A stretch of DNA of 64,000 nucleotides from Marnyiella aurantia (GTDB taxonomy: Bacteria > Bacteroidota > Bacteroidia > Flavobacteriales > Weeksellaceae). Both the position numbers and the translations under genes were made by a program. Below the pieces are notes generated by a model. The model saw only the letters and a list, made by a program, of their open reading frames with translations, was not told where the DNA came from and did not search any database. The DNA is taken from NCBI RefSeq assembly GCF_014041915.1, contig NZ_CP059472.1, forward strand, positions 1,364,001-1,428,000, written 5' to 3'. Positions 35,466-43,821 of the stretch are shown piece by piece (positions within the stretch are counted from its first letter, which is position 1; the number at the start of each line of letters is the position of its first letter).

Positions 35466-36010
35466 ATGAAAAGACTATTATAGTTTCACTCCTCGCATTC
35501 GGAGCCGGAATCTTCGCGCAGGAAAAAGCAAGTGTGGAAAAATCATTAACAGGAATACAGGTTGGGCTTTTCGGAGCGGAGTTGTACAATGAGGTGCGAC
35601 TTTCAGACCGATTTTCACTACGTAGCCAAATTGCTCTCTATCCTTCAATCTGGGGTGGTGAAATGTACAACAAAACAGGTTTTGCTTTAGCTCCCGCAAT
35701 ATCCCTTTCACCAAAGTTTTATTATAATTTGGATAAACGATTGGAGATGGGTAAGAATATTAAAAATAATTCTGGCAATTATGTGTCATTAAAAATGGAG
35801 TACATGCCAGACTTGTTTGTTATTTCCAATGTTGACGGGATTGAAGTGCAACCAACATTTGCAGTGATCCCACACTGGGGACTTCGAAGAAATTTTGCAG
35901 ACAATTTCAATTATGAATTTCGTGCAGGTTTAGGAATTGCAAAAGTTTCCCAAAGACACGGGATGATTGCGCAACCGGAACTTAGTTTTAAAATCGGTTA
36001 CGACTTTTAG
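35466..36010 (+). pseudogene. Outer-membrane beta-barrel-like protein gene with a frameshift after the start codon
   Basis: The ATG at 35466 reads MKRLL and then a stop at 35481. One base out of that frame, the sequence continues as KTIIVSLLAFGAGIFAQ, a perfect signal peptide, followed by about 165 residues to the stop at 36010 (GIQVGLFGAELYNEVRL, YPSIWGGEMY, PAISLSPKFYYNLDKRL, YRAGLG-like FRAGLGIAKVS, QPELSFKIGYDF). The run AAAA after ATG needs one more A to join ATG to this signal peptide. So the gene is either broken, mis-sequenced, or read by slippage. The intact part looks like a small outer-membrane barrel. A GTG at 35534 could start a shortened version without signal peptide. Confidence 0.8.
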
Positions 36011-36034
36011 ATTTTATCCCTAATAGATTCGAGG

Positions 36035-36067
36035 AGCCCTTTCTGTGATTGAAAGGGCTTCTTTCTT
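36035..36067 (+). terminator. Rho-independent terminator
   Basis: Perfect stem AGCCCTTTC / GAAAGGGCT with loop TGTGATT followed by TCTTTCTT, after the stop at 36010. Confidence 0.8.
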
Positions 36068-36084
36068 AAAATTTCAAAATGTCC

Positions 36085-36092
36085 TATCTTTG
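36085..36092 (+). promoter_or_regulatory. Putative -7 promoter element for icmF (TATCTTTG)
   Basis: TATCTTTG fits TAnnTTTG, 20 bases before the ATG at 36113. Confidence 0.5.
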
Positions 36093-36112
36093 GGCACATT
36101 GAAAATTCATCT

Positions 36113-39100
36113 ATGGAAACCCAAAAATATTCTCCTAAAAACAAAATACGGATTGTAACTGCTGCTGCGCTTTTCGACGGGCACGATGCTGCAATTAATA
36201 TCATGCGCCGCGTAATACAGGCCACCGGCGTGGAAGTGATTCACCTGGGTCACGACAAATCTGCTGAAGAAGTGGTGAACTGTGCCGTACAGGAAGATGC
36301 CAATGCGATCGCGCTAACTTCTTATCAGGGCGGCCACAACGAATATTTTAAATATATCTACGACCTTTTAAAGGAGAAAAACGCATCCCACATAAAGATC
36401 TTTGGTGGCGGTGGCGGCGTAATCCTTCCGGAAGAGATTAAAGATCTGATGGATTACGGAATTACAAGGATTTATTCTCCGGATGACGGCCGTGAACTTG
36501 GTCTGCAGGGCATGATTGACGATTTGGTTCAGAAATCCGACTTTGCTACGGGTGAACATGTGGAGGTTTCTGATCTGGACAATATTAAGTTTGAAGAATC
36601 CAAATCTCTTGCAGAAGTGATCTCAGCAGTGGAGAATTTTTCCGATGAGAAACCCGAGCTGGTGAAGGAAATTGAGGAAAGAGCCAAAGATTCGACTATT
36701 CCGATCATCGGAATTACCGGTACCGGCGGTGCGGGAAAATCATCGCTGACCGACGAACTGGTAAGACGTTTCCTCCGATCCAACCCGGAAAAGAAAATCG
36801 CTATTATTTCCATAGATCCATCTAAAAAGAAAACCGGTGGTGCCTTACTTGGCGACAGAATCCGCATGAATTCCATAGACGATGCGCGGGTTTATATGCG
36901 TTCCATGGCTACACGTGAGAACAATGTATCAGTCTCACCACATATACATTCGGCTCTTAACATTTTAAAAATTGCAAAACCTGATGTCATCGTACTGGAA
37001 ACTTCCGGTATTGGTCAGTCGGGTTCCGAAATTACGGATATCGCAGATGTTTCAATGTATGTAATGACCCCGGAATACGGAGCTTCTACCCAGCTGGAGA
37101 AAATCGATATGCTGGATTATGCCGACCTTATCGCACTGAACAAATCGGACAAACGCGGTGCGCTGGACGCGCTGCAGGCCGTGAAGAAGCAATACCAGAG
37201 AAATCATGTACTCTTCGAGCAGCCGCTGGAAGAAATGCCCGTATATTCCACAAAAGCCAGTCAGTTCAACGATTGGGGAACAACTGAGCTTTATAATGAA
37301 CTCATCAAAAAAGTAAATGCCAGGTTTGAAGGTTTGAACCTTAGTGAATACGAGGAGCAAAATGTTTCGGAAGAAACCACAATCATCCCGCCGAAAAGAG
37401 TCCGTTATCTGTCTGAAATAGTAGAAACCAACAGGAATTACGATAAAGAGGTGGAAAACCAGGCACTCATCGCCAAGAAAATGTACCTCGTGGAGGGCGC
37501 GAAAGCACTTATCCAGGACGACCAGCATACGCATGACAAACTTGAAAAGGTATTCCTGAAAACAAAAAAGGAACTTTCTGAAGAAAACGCTGCGTTTTTG
37601 CACGGTTGGCATCATTATAAAGAAGAACTGGAAGCGGATACCTATTCCTACTTTGTCCGCGGAAAAGAAATTAAAGTTCAGACCAAATCTGAAACACTCT
37701 CACACCTTAAGATTCCAAAGATCGCATTGCCTAAATTCCAGGACTGGGGCGACCTCATCCGCTGGAAAGGCCAGGAAAATGTTCCCGGAGCCTTCCCTTT
37801 TACTGCGGGAATCTATCCTTTCAAAAGAACCGGTGAAGATCCGACAAGGATGTTCGCGGGAGAAGGCGGACCGGAAAGAACAAACAGAAGATTCCATTAT
37901 GTGTCGGCGGAAATGGATGCCAAAAGGCTTTCTACTGCATTCGATTCGGTGACACTTTACGGCCAGGACCCGGCATTCCCACCCGATATTTTCGGTAAAA
38001 TCGGTAATGCCGGAGTTTCTATTGCAACGCTTGATGACGCTAAAAAACTGTATTCAGGTTTCGATCTTGTAAATGCCATGACATCCGTTTCCATGACGAT
38101 AAACGGTCCGGCGCCAATGCTGCTCGCCTTCTTCATGAACGCCGCCATTGACCAGAACTGTGAGAAATATATTGAAGAAAATAACCTTTGGGATAAGGTA
38201 GAGGCTAAGCTAAAGGAAAAGTTTGATGATAAAGGTTTAACAAGACCTACTTACAGCGGTGAACTGCCACCAAGCAACAATGGTTTGGGTCTTAAATTAC
38301 TGGGCCTTACCGGTGACGAAATTATTGAGGCTGATGTTTATGCTAAAATTAAAGCTGAAACCATCGCGACAGTTCGCGGTACCGTTCAGGCCGATATCCT
38401 GAAAGAAGACCAGGCGCAGAACACCTGTATTTTCTCCACCGAATTTGCGTTAAGGCTCATGGGTGACGTTCAGCAATACTTCATCGACGAAAAAGTAAGG
38501 AATTTCTATTCCGTATCCATTTCAGGATACCATATTGCTGAAGCAGGTGCCAACCCAATTTCACAGCTTGCCTTTACACTGGCCAACGGTTTCACTTATG
38601 TGGAATACTACCTGAGCCGAGGAATGGACATCAACGAGTTTGCTCCTAACCTTTCCTTCTTCTTCTCAAACGGTATCGACCCGGAATATGCGGTAATCGG
38701 ACGGGTAGCCAGAAGAATCTGGGCGAAAGCAATGCGTGAAAAATACAACGCCAACGAAAGAAGCCAGATGCTGAAGTACCATATCCAGACATCCGGACGT
38801 TCGCTGCACGCCCAGGAAATTGATTTTAATGATATCAGGACTTCCCTGCAGGCGCTTTATGCAATTTACGACAACTGTAACTCACTGCATACCAACGCTT
38901 ATGACGAGGCAATTACTACCCCGACTGAGGAATCGGTAAGAAGAGCCATGGCTATCCAGCTTATCATCAACAAAGAACTTGGACTTGCCAAGAACGAAAA
39001 TCCACTTCAGGGTTCATTCATCATTGAAGAACTTACTGATTTGGTGGAAGAGGCTGTTTATGCGGAATTCGACAGGATCACGGAAAGAGGTGGCGTGCTT

Positions 39101-39475
39101 GGCGCCATGGAAACGATGTATCAGCGTTCCAAAATCCAGGAGGAGTCCATGCATTACGAATGGCTGAAACACACTGGCGAATACCCGATTATCGGCGTGA
39201 ACACCTTCCTTGGAAAAGACGGTTCGCCAACAGTTCTGCCGGGTGAGGTAATCCGATCTACTGAAGAGGAGAAGCAGCTTCAGATTAAAAACCTAAAAAA
39301 CTCCCAAAAAGCGAATGCCAACAAAACTGAAGATGCACTGAAGAGACTTCAGCATGGAGCCATCAACCAGGAAAATCTTTTTGCCCTGATGATGGATGCC
39401 GTGAAATACTGCTCGTTGGGTCAAATTACCAATGCGCTGTTTGAGGTAGGTGGAATGTACAGGAGGAATATGTAG
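36113..39475 (+). CDS. icmF: Fused acyl-CoA mutase with G-protein chaperone (IcmF)
   Basis: A 1120-residue fusion. Residues about 12-150: B12-binding domain with FDGHDAAI (H24 as lower ligand of cobalamin) and [11 protein letters not shown]. Residues about 195-430: MeaI/ArgK-type GTPase with the P-loop [12 protein letters not shown] at 200-210, which loads and protects the cofactor. Residues about 540-1120: mutase domain. [16 protein letters not shown] has Phe at 581, where methylmalonyl-CoA mutase has Tyr, the feature that marks isobutyryl-CoA mutase fusions. The expected reaction is isobutyryl-CoA/n-butyryl-CoA (or isovaleryl/pivalyl-CoA) interconversion in branched-chain acyl-CoA metabolism; substrate choice is inferred. 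Automatic pipelines may label it methylmalonyl-CoA mutase. Confidence 0.93.
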   Translation: METQKYSPKNKIRIVTAAALFDGHDAAINIMRRVIQATGVEVIHLGHDKSAEEVVNCAVQEDANAIALTSYQGGHNEYFKYIYDLLKEKNASHIKIFGGGGGVILPEEIKDLMDYGITRIYSPDDGRELGLQGMIDDLVQKSDFATGEHVEVSDLDNIKFEESKSLAEVISAVENFSDEKPELVKEIEERAKDSTIPIIGITGTGGAGKSSLTDELVRRFLRSNPEKKIAIISIDPSKKKTGGALLGDRIRMNSIDDARVYMRSMATRENNVSVSPHIHSALNILKIAKPDVIVLETSGIGQSGSEITDIADVSMYVMTPEYGASTQLEKIDMLDYADLIALNKSDKRGALDALQAVKKQYQRNHVLFEQPLEEMPVYSTKASQFNDWGTTELYNELIKKVNARFEGLNLSEYEEQNVSEETTIIPPKRVRYLSEIVETNRNYDKEVENQALIAKKMYLVEGAKALIQDDQHTHDKLEKVFLKTKKELSEENAAFLHGWHHYKEELEADTYSYFVRGKEIKVQTKSETLSHLKIPKIALPKFQDWGDLIRWKGQENVPGAFPFTAGIYPFKRTGEDPTRMFAGEGGPERTNRRFHYVSAEMDAKRLSTAFDSVTLYGQDPAFPPDIFGKIGNAGVSIATLDDAKKLYSGFDLVNAMTSVSMTINGPAPMLLAFFMNAAIDQNCEKYIEENNLWDKVEAKLKEKFDDKGLTRPTYSGELPPSNNGLGLKLLGLTGDEIIEADVYAKIKAETIATVRGTVQADILKEDQAQNTCIFSTEFALRLMGDVQQYFIDEKVRNFYSVSISGYHIAEAGANPISQLAFTLANGFTYVEYYLSRGMDINEFAPNLSFFFSNGIDPEYAVIGRVARRIWAKAMREKYNANERSQMLKYHIQTSGRSLHAQEIDFNDIRTSLQALYAIYDNCNSLHTNAYDEAITTPTEESVRRAMAIQLIINKELGLAKNENPLQGSFIIEELTDLVEEAVYAEFDRITERGGVLGAMETMYQRSKIQEESMHYEWLKHTGEYPIIGVNTFLGKDGSPTVLPGEVIRSTEEEKQLQIKNLKNSQKANANKTEDALKRLQHGAINQENLFALMMDAVKYCSLGQITNALFEVGGMYRRNM

Positions 39476-39478
39476 ATT

Positions 39479-39514
39479 TCAGATGTTAGATATGAGACGT
39501 CAGACGTTAGAAAT
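39479..39514 (+). repeat. Imperfect tandem repeat CAGAYGTTAGA
   Basis: CAGATGTTAGA (39480) and CAGACGTTAGA (39501) stand 21 bases apart just after the icmF stop. Similar degenerate tracts are typical of flavobacterial intergenic DNA. No function assigned. Confidence 0.4.
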
Positions 39515-39517
39515 AAG

Positions 39518-39553
39518 AACCGTGCCTGGGAAACCTGGGCACGGTTTTTCTTT
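39518..39553 (+). terminator. Rho-independent terminator of icmF
   Basis: Stem AACCGTGCC / GGCACGGTT with TTTCTTTT after it, 43 bases past the icmF stop. Confidence 0.85.
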
Positions 39554-39641
39554 TAGCCCTGATTGAGCGGTCTGTTTGAGCTCTTTTTCTGTGGCGGCGG
39601 CTTCGCCGCCGCCACAGAAAAAAGCGAGTAGCGAAAGCAGG
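39554..39641 (+). repeat. Hairpin-centred dispersed element, copy 1
   Basis: A perfect 18-base inverted repeat (arms 39584-39601 and 39605-39622, GC-rich inside and T5/A5 at the ends, 3-base loop) is flanked by TAGCCCTGATTGA on the left and GTAGCGAAAGCAGG on the right. The flanks match those of the element at 59724-59790 read on the minus strand (TAGCCCCGATGGA and GTAGCGGACAGCGGG), although the hairpin arms differ. It lies between convergent genes and could serve as a terminator. No reading frame or transposase is linked to it. Confidence 0.75.
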
Positions 39642-39658
39642 TTCCCGGCTCCTTAAAA

Positions 39659-39979
39659 TCAATTCATAAATGATCTGCAAGCTTCCGCACATTCACGGCA
39701 GGCACGGGCACATTCCTGGCAATGAAGATGTTCGTGTTTCTCACATTCTGCTGCACATTCCTCACAGATCCGCACGCAGACTTCCAGCAAATCTACCATA
39801 TTGGTGTACTGGGTAGCGGCAACCTGATGTACCGCCGTACACACTGCCGCACAAACGCGGTCCGTACGGATGCAGCTAATCATATGGTGCACATTTTCTT
39901 CTTCCAGACACGCGTCTGCGCAGTGATTACACGCCGCGATGCAGGCCGCCAGTTTCTCTAATAGCATTTCGTTGTTCAT
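39659..39979 (-). CDS. Cysteine-rich four-helix bundle copper-binding protein
   Basis: A 106-residue protein starting at the ATG at 39979; 17 more codons upstream are open but not plausible. It is packed with Cys at helix spacing: CIAACNHCADAC, CIRTDRVCAAVC, CVRICEECAAEC, CQECARACRECAEAC, plus several His. This fits the four-helix bundle copper-binding (Csp-like, DUF326) proteins that store Cu(I). No signal peptide, so a cytosolic copper store. No metal transporter gene adjoins it. Confidence 0.92.
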   Translation of the reverse strand: MNNEMLLEKLAACIAACNHCADACLEEENVHHMISCIRTDRVCAAVCTAVHQVAATQYTNMVDLLEVCVRICEECAAECEKHEHLHCQECARACRECAEACRSFMN

Positions 39980-40121
39980 AACTTTCCGTTTTTCATTTTT
40001 ACAACCATTATGCAACAAGGTTCTTGCCACTGCAGAACTAATGTACTAATCACAAGATTTTATACTTTCTGAATAATGCCACGGTTTTTGCTGTATGGCG
40101 GCAATATAAAAAAAGAAGGTT

Positions 40122-41255
40122 TTGACAAGATATTTCCTCCCGCTGTTACTGTACATTTTCGTTGCCTGCAAATCTGAAAGCCCCAAACCTTTATCTTCTG
40201 GGGAAAACACTATTTCAGTAAAGGATACTGTTAAGGAATGGGAGCAGAAGAAAATGCTCAGGATACAACTGGATTCTGTTTTTGCTGAAACAAACTTAAA
40301 TGGCATCGTCTCGGTATATCGCAACTCACAAAAATACTATGAGCGGGCACAAGGTTTTGAGAATTTCAAGACCAAAAAACCATTGGACAGCAACTCTGTC
40401 TTTGCCATCGGTTCGGTAAGCAAGCAGTTTGCAGCAGCTATGATTATGAGGTTGGAGGAAAACGGTAAACTGAGCACTGCCGACAAAATTTCCAAATATC
40501 TGCCTGAATACCGAAGCAAAACCTTTGAGGAAATTACAATTCATCACTTGCTTACGCATACTTCGGGAATAAGTGATCTTGGTCCGGGCCTGCAGTCAAA
40601 ACCGGGAGCAGAATTCAATTATTCGAATAAAGGTTACAGAGTTCTGGGCGAAATTGTGGAGTCCGCGTCGGGTAAATCGTATGACGAAAACGCACGTGAA
40701 CTTTTTGCTAAGGCAGGGATTTCCAACACGTATACTGCCGAACATTTTACAGGGAAAAATCTGGCGGGTGCACATACAGGTACAGCCAGGAATGCAACGG
40801 CGGTTCAAAATATGCCGAGAAGGCTCGCGCATTCATCCATCTCCACGGCGGCGGGCGGAATTCTCTCCACCGCTTCAGATCTTCACCGCTGGAATTTGGC
40901 GCTGTACAATGGGAAACTGCTGCAGCCAAATTCACTTAAAAAATTCTTAGCCAAAACCTCCGAAATGAAACATCCTGTAATCGGACCGGTAAACTATGGC
41001 TACGGCATCATGCTGGCTGCGAGTCCTGCAAGCTACCTGCACACCGGCTATGTGAACGGCTCTCCGTCGCTAAGTATATTTTATCCCGACAGTAATACAT
41101 CGGTGGTAATCCTGTCGAATATCGCCGATATGGGAAGAGGGAAAAATGCTGTTTTCAATCCGCATAAGGAAGTGAAGCGGATTACGGATATGATTGAAAA
41201 CGCATTGACAGAAATGAACTCAACTCCCCCAAAGAAAGTTACAGTAAATAATTAG
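40122..41255 (+). CDS. Beta-lactamase-fold serine hydrolase, lipoprotein
   Basis: A 377-residue protein beginning with TTG at 40122; the in-frame ATG at 40095 is followed by a stop four codons later. The lipoprotein signal ends in FVAC. Class C beta-lactamase/DD-peptidase family motifs: S-x-x-K in GSVSKQFAAAM, Y-x-N in FNYSNKGYRVLGE, and the KTG-box equivalent HTGYVNGSPS. Such proteins act on peptides, esters or peptidoglycan; the substrate is not known and resistance should not be inferred. Convergent with lplA, six bases away. Confidence 0.88.
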   Translation: MTRYFLPLLLYIFVACKSESPKPLSSGENTISVKDTVKEWEQKKMLRIQLDSVFAETNLNGIVSVYRNSQKYYERAQGFENFKTKKPLDSNSVFAIGSVSKQFAAAMIMRLEENGKLSTADKISKYLPEYRSKTFEEITIHHLLTHTSGISDLGPGLQSKPGAEFNYSNKGYRVLGEIVESASGKSYDENARELFAKAGISNTYTAEHFTGKNLAGAHTGTARNATAVQNMPRRLAHSSISTAAGGILSTASDLHRWNLALYNGKLLQPNSLKKFLAKTSEMKHPVIGPVNYGYGIMLAASPASYLHTGYVNGSPSLSIFYPDSNTSVVILSNIADMGRGKNAVFNPHKEVKRITDMIENALTEMNSTPPKKVTVNN

Positions 41256-41261
41256 CTGTGG

Positions 41262-42245
41262 CTAGAAGAACAACTGAATAATTTCTTCCAAAGTAACCTT
41301 GCCGAAATACTCCGTGAGGTCTTCGGAAACAAGGATTTTTTTAATTTCAGCGTCTTCGTGTTTCTGTCCCAAAAGCTTTTCTTCCAGTTCTTCAATAGGT
41401 TTGGCGGCAAAAAAATCACCAAAAATCTTGGCTTTGTCGATGTTTCCCTTTACCACATCCAAATGCACTTCAATAAATCCCGCGGGCACCTTGATGGCTT
41501 TGCGGTAATTGTAGTTAGGTGAAAAGCCGAAGTTCCAGTCCCACGTTTCATATTTTTCGGCAACCAGTTTTTCAATCTGCGCCACATCATCCTCAGTAAG
41601 CGTATAACGTTGCGCACCGGGATTATTTTTGATGATCTCTTCTTTCAGCAGATCTTTCATTTCTTCAGTGCCGGTGCCCGCAGGTAAATATTCTCTCAGA
41701 TTAACTACGCGTGAGCGGTTGGATTTGGTTGCCTTATCGATAAATTTCAGAGGATTTACCTTTAAAGCATCAGCCAGGATTTCCATTTCCGAATCGATAA
41801 GGATGGTGCCATGCTGAATCATCTTACCCTGGCGGGCCAATTTCGCGTTTCCACTGAACTTCCTTCCCTCTACAAGCAAGTCATTCCTGCCCTGCAGTAC
41901 GGCGGGAACTCCTAACCCGTTCAACAGCGTGAGAACGGGTTCAGTAAAAATGGAGAAGTCCATGAAATCATGTTGTCCCAATACCGTGTGGAAACTGAAA
42001 TTCAGATTGCCAAGATCATGATAGACAGTTCCGCCACCGGACATCCTGCGAACCACCTTAATTCCTTTTTCCTTCACAAAATCAAGGTTAATCTCGGCCA
42101 GCGTATTCTGAAACTTTCCTACGATAATAGACGGCGCGTTTACATAAAGCAGGAAAAGATCTTCCGTTGGGAATCTGCTAAGCAAGAATTCTTCTGTGGC
42201 GATGTTAAAATAAGCATTGTTGGACGGGGAATCAATAATGTACAT
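41262..42245 (-). CDS. lplA: Lipoate-protein ligase A
   Basis: A 327-residue enzyme that activates lipoate with ATP and attaches it to lipoyl domains of 2-oxoacid dehydrogenases and GcvH. It opens with DSPSNNAYFNIATEEFLL and shows VGKFQNTLAEIN, VVRRMSGGGTVYHDLGNLNFSF, GRNDLLVEGRKFSGNAK and GTILIDSEME, all conserved in LplA, plus the C-terminal accessory domain. The length matches E. coli LplA. Confidence 0.95.
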   Translation of the reverse strand: MYIIDSPSNNAYFNIATEEFLLSRFPTEDLFLLYVNAPSIIVGKFQNTLAEINLDFVKEKGIKVVRRMSGGGTVYHDLGNLNFSFHTVLGQHDFMDFSIFTEPVLTLLNGLGVPAVLQGRNDLLVEGRKFSGNAKLARQGKMIQHGTILIDSEMEILADALKVNPLKFIDKATKSNRSRVVNLREYLPAGTGTEEMKDLLKEEIIKNNPGAQRYTLTEDDVAQIEKLVAEKYETWDWNFGFSPNYNYRKAIKVPAGFIEVHLDVVKGNIDKAKIFGDFFAAKPIEELEEKLLGQKHEDAEIKKILVSEDLTEYFGKVTLEEIIQLFF

Positions 42246-42261
42246 GCATTTTGGTTTTAAA

Positions 42262-42269
42262 CAAAATTA
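42262..42269 (-). promoter_or_regulatory. Putative -7 promoter element for lplA (TAATTTTG)
   Basis: Minus-strand TAATTTTG fits TAnnTTTG, 17 bases before the lplA start, and after the terminator at 42304. Confidence 0.5.
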
Positions 42270-42303
42270 CTGATTTTTGGAAGTCCATGACTAAAGCATA
42301 GAA

Positions 42304-42334
42304 CCAAAAAAGGCCGCTTCAATGCAAGCAGCCT
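42304..42334 (-). terminator. Rho-independent terminator after the DUF1989 gene
   Basis: On the minus strand AGGC-GCTT pairs with AAGC-GCCT and is followed by TTTTTT. It separates the DUF1989 gene from lplA. Confidence 0.8.
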
Positions 42335-42353
42335 CTGTTTTGAATTAAAGAAA

Positions 42354-42947
42354 TCAGGACGACGGGGTGATTGAATACTGAATTGGTTTGAAAGTTCCGC
42401 CATTGCTGTCTTCAGCTGAACAGGCTGTCAGACACACAAGCAGGTCCATCATGGCTTCAAACTTAACGTAATCGCCGGCTTTGGATGTGGGTGGCAACAC
42501 GGATATCTTTCCGCTGGCATCAAACTGAACATTCATAAAAATATTAAACGCCGTGGGAATCTCATCTTGTGAAAGTCCCATAGGTTCAAGATTTTTAGTG
42601 AGATTTTCCAGACAACTCGGGTGATAACCCTCGTGGCTGTACATAATTTCGAATGTTTCCTTACTGCATGGTGCCAGCAGGAAGTCGTTACGACCGTTAG
42701 TGTCTTCAATTATCTTCGCCATCTTTCGGGACCGGTTGCTCCAGAGGAAGTTCCCTGTGGTTAGCAGAATGCTTTCCTCAAAATCCAGCGACTTTCCGGA
42801 AGAAAGTTTTTCGCCGTGGTCATGCCTGTTGAATAAAACCATATCACTCACCTGCATTCCCACTGGATCTGTAACTGTGAGAATATCACCCTTGTTAAGG
42901 ATAAAAGCTTTCCCTGTTTGTTTTTCGATAGTATGTATATGCGACAT
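42354..42947 (-). CDS. DUF1989 (urea carboxylase-associated) family protein
   Basis: A 197-residue protein of the DUF1989 family: GKAFILNKGDILTVTDPVGMQVSDMVLFNRHD, ESILLTTGNFLWSNRSRKMAKIIEDTNGRNDFLLAPCSKETFEIMY-type segments with conserved Asn, Arg, Cys and His (HPSCLENL), then FNIFMNVQFDASGKISVLPPTSKAGDYVKFEAMMDLLVCLTACS. Members next to urea/guanidine carboxylase act as carboxyguanidine deiminase subunits. Here no carboxylase is near; the gene starts directly after the stop of the GntA-like gene with no gap, so the two are translated together. Substrate unknown, possibly a guanidino compound. Confidence 0.85.
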   Translation of the reverse strand: MSHIHTIEKQTGKAFILNKGDILTVTDPVGMQVSDMVLFNRHDHGEKLSSGKSLDFEESILLTTGNFLWSNRSRKMAKIIEDTNGRNDFLLAPCSKETFEIMYSHEGYHPSCLENLTKNLEPMGLSQDEIPTAFNIFMNVQFDASGKISVLPPTSKAGDYVKFEAMMDLLVCLTACSAEDSNGGTFKPIQYSITPSS

Positions 42948-43628
42948 CTACTTGCTGTGTTTATGGTGAAACGGACATTTCCAGCTGTCTTCTACATGAC
43001 GGCCGCTGTACTGTCGGGTTTCAGCCTCTTCACCGAAATCTTTCAGTACAGGATTAATGTTGCCCTGAAGTTTCTCATCGTTGCGCCGAACCATATCTCT
43101 CACATTTTCATAAGTACCCATTTCGCGCAGTTTTTCAAACTGGGAGTGCAGATTAAATACAAGAGTCGTGTAAGGTGCCTGGCGCGCCATCCTTGAACTC
43201 GCCGGATGCAGACCAATTACATAAAAGGCATGACCTAAAATACTGAAACTGAAGTTGGAATCATTGGGATCGCTGCTCACATTGCTGTCCCAGTTTTCAG
43301 GATCAGCCTCATGTAACATTTGTAGCGTTTGCCAAAGTGCGGTTTCATACGAAACCTCATCGGTAAATTTGTTGTTTGGGAAAACAGCCACAAAAGAGCG
43401 GAAATCAGTAGTACCAATTTTTGTGGACTGCACATATTTTTTAAGATCAGAAATAATTTGATCAGCAGTTTCAGTGCTTACCATTTCGTCATATGCCTGA
43501 AGATCGTAATTGTTCATTTTGAAAAGTGACTTCGCCATAATACAGGGATGATCACTTTTTAAAATAAACTCCTGAAAATCGCTGTCTATCTGTTTCAGGT
43601 CTAAACCTGAGGATGTTAAGACTTCCAT
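42948..43628 (-). CDS. YqcI/YcgG family protein, GntA-like putative heme-dependent N-hydroxylase
   Basis: A 226-residue protein of the YqcI/YcgG family. It shows the family's H27-P28-C29 segment (SDHPCIMAKSLF), NNYDLQAYDEM, the central LWQTLQMLHEAD and the FYVIGLHPASSRMARQAPYTTLVFNLHSQFEKLR block (H141, R146, R149), and ends in CPFHHKHSK. The best-known member, GntA, uses heme to hydroxylate a guanidino nitrogen in guanitoxin synthesis. The partner gene is DUF1989, a family with guanidine-related members. The activity is inferred; the substrate is open. Confidence 0.8.
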   Translation of the reverse strand: MEVLTSSGLDLKQIDSDFQEFILKSDHPCIMAKSLFKMNNYDLQAYDEMVSTETADQIISDLKKYVQSTKIGTTDFRSFVAVFPNNKFTDEVSYETALWQTLQMLHEADPENWDSNVSSDPNDSNFSFSILGHAFYVIGLHPASSRMARQAPYTTLVFNLHSQFEKLREMGTYENVRDMVRRNDEKLQGNINPVLKDFGEEAETRQYSGRHVEDSWKCPFHHKHSK

Positions 43629-43690
43629 ATTGTATTTTTAATGTTGAGAGTTACCGGACCTGGCAGAACAGGAAGCCGGCGGCACTGTAC

Positions 43691-43702
43691 TATACAAGTA
43701 TA
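43691..43702. promoter_or_regulatory. Small palindrome TATAC-AA-GTATA
   Basis: A perfect 5-base inverted repeat about 63 bases upstream of the GntA-like gene, within a 190-base gap that otherwise shows no gene. It could be an operator or part of a promoter; the evidence is weak. Confidence 0.3.
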
Positions 43703-43821
43703 ATACCATTGCGACTCAATCACTTGGAGAGATAACAAAACTGGAACTCGCCAATAAACCACACAAAATCAGCCGGAAATAAAATAACCGGCCTATGGAG
43801 TTTATTCTAAACTGAAAATAA

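Noticed and set aside
37052-37615. 187-codon open frame on the minus strand inside icmF
   Set aside because: Overlaps the GTPase and linker part of a well-supported gene and has no recognisable motif.
39584-39622. Inverted repeat as terminal repeat of an insertion sequence
   Set aside because: The arms are adjacent with a 3-base loop, no transposase frame is near, and no target-site duplication was seen.
40122-41255. Class C beta-lactamase as antibiotic resistance gene
   Set aside because: The motifs place it in the broad serine hydrolase family, but lipid anchoring and the overall sequence do not match known AmpC enzymes.
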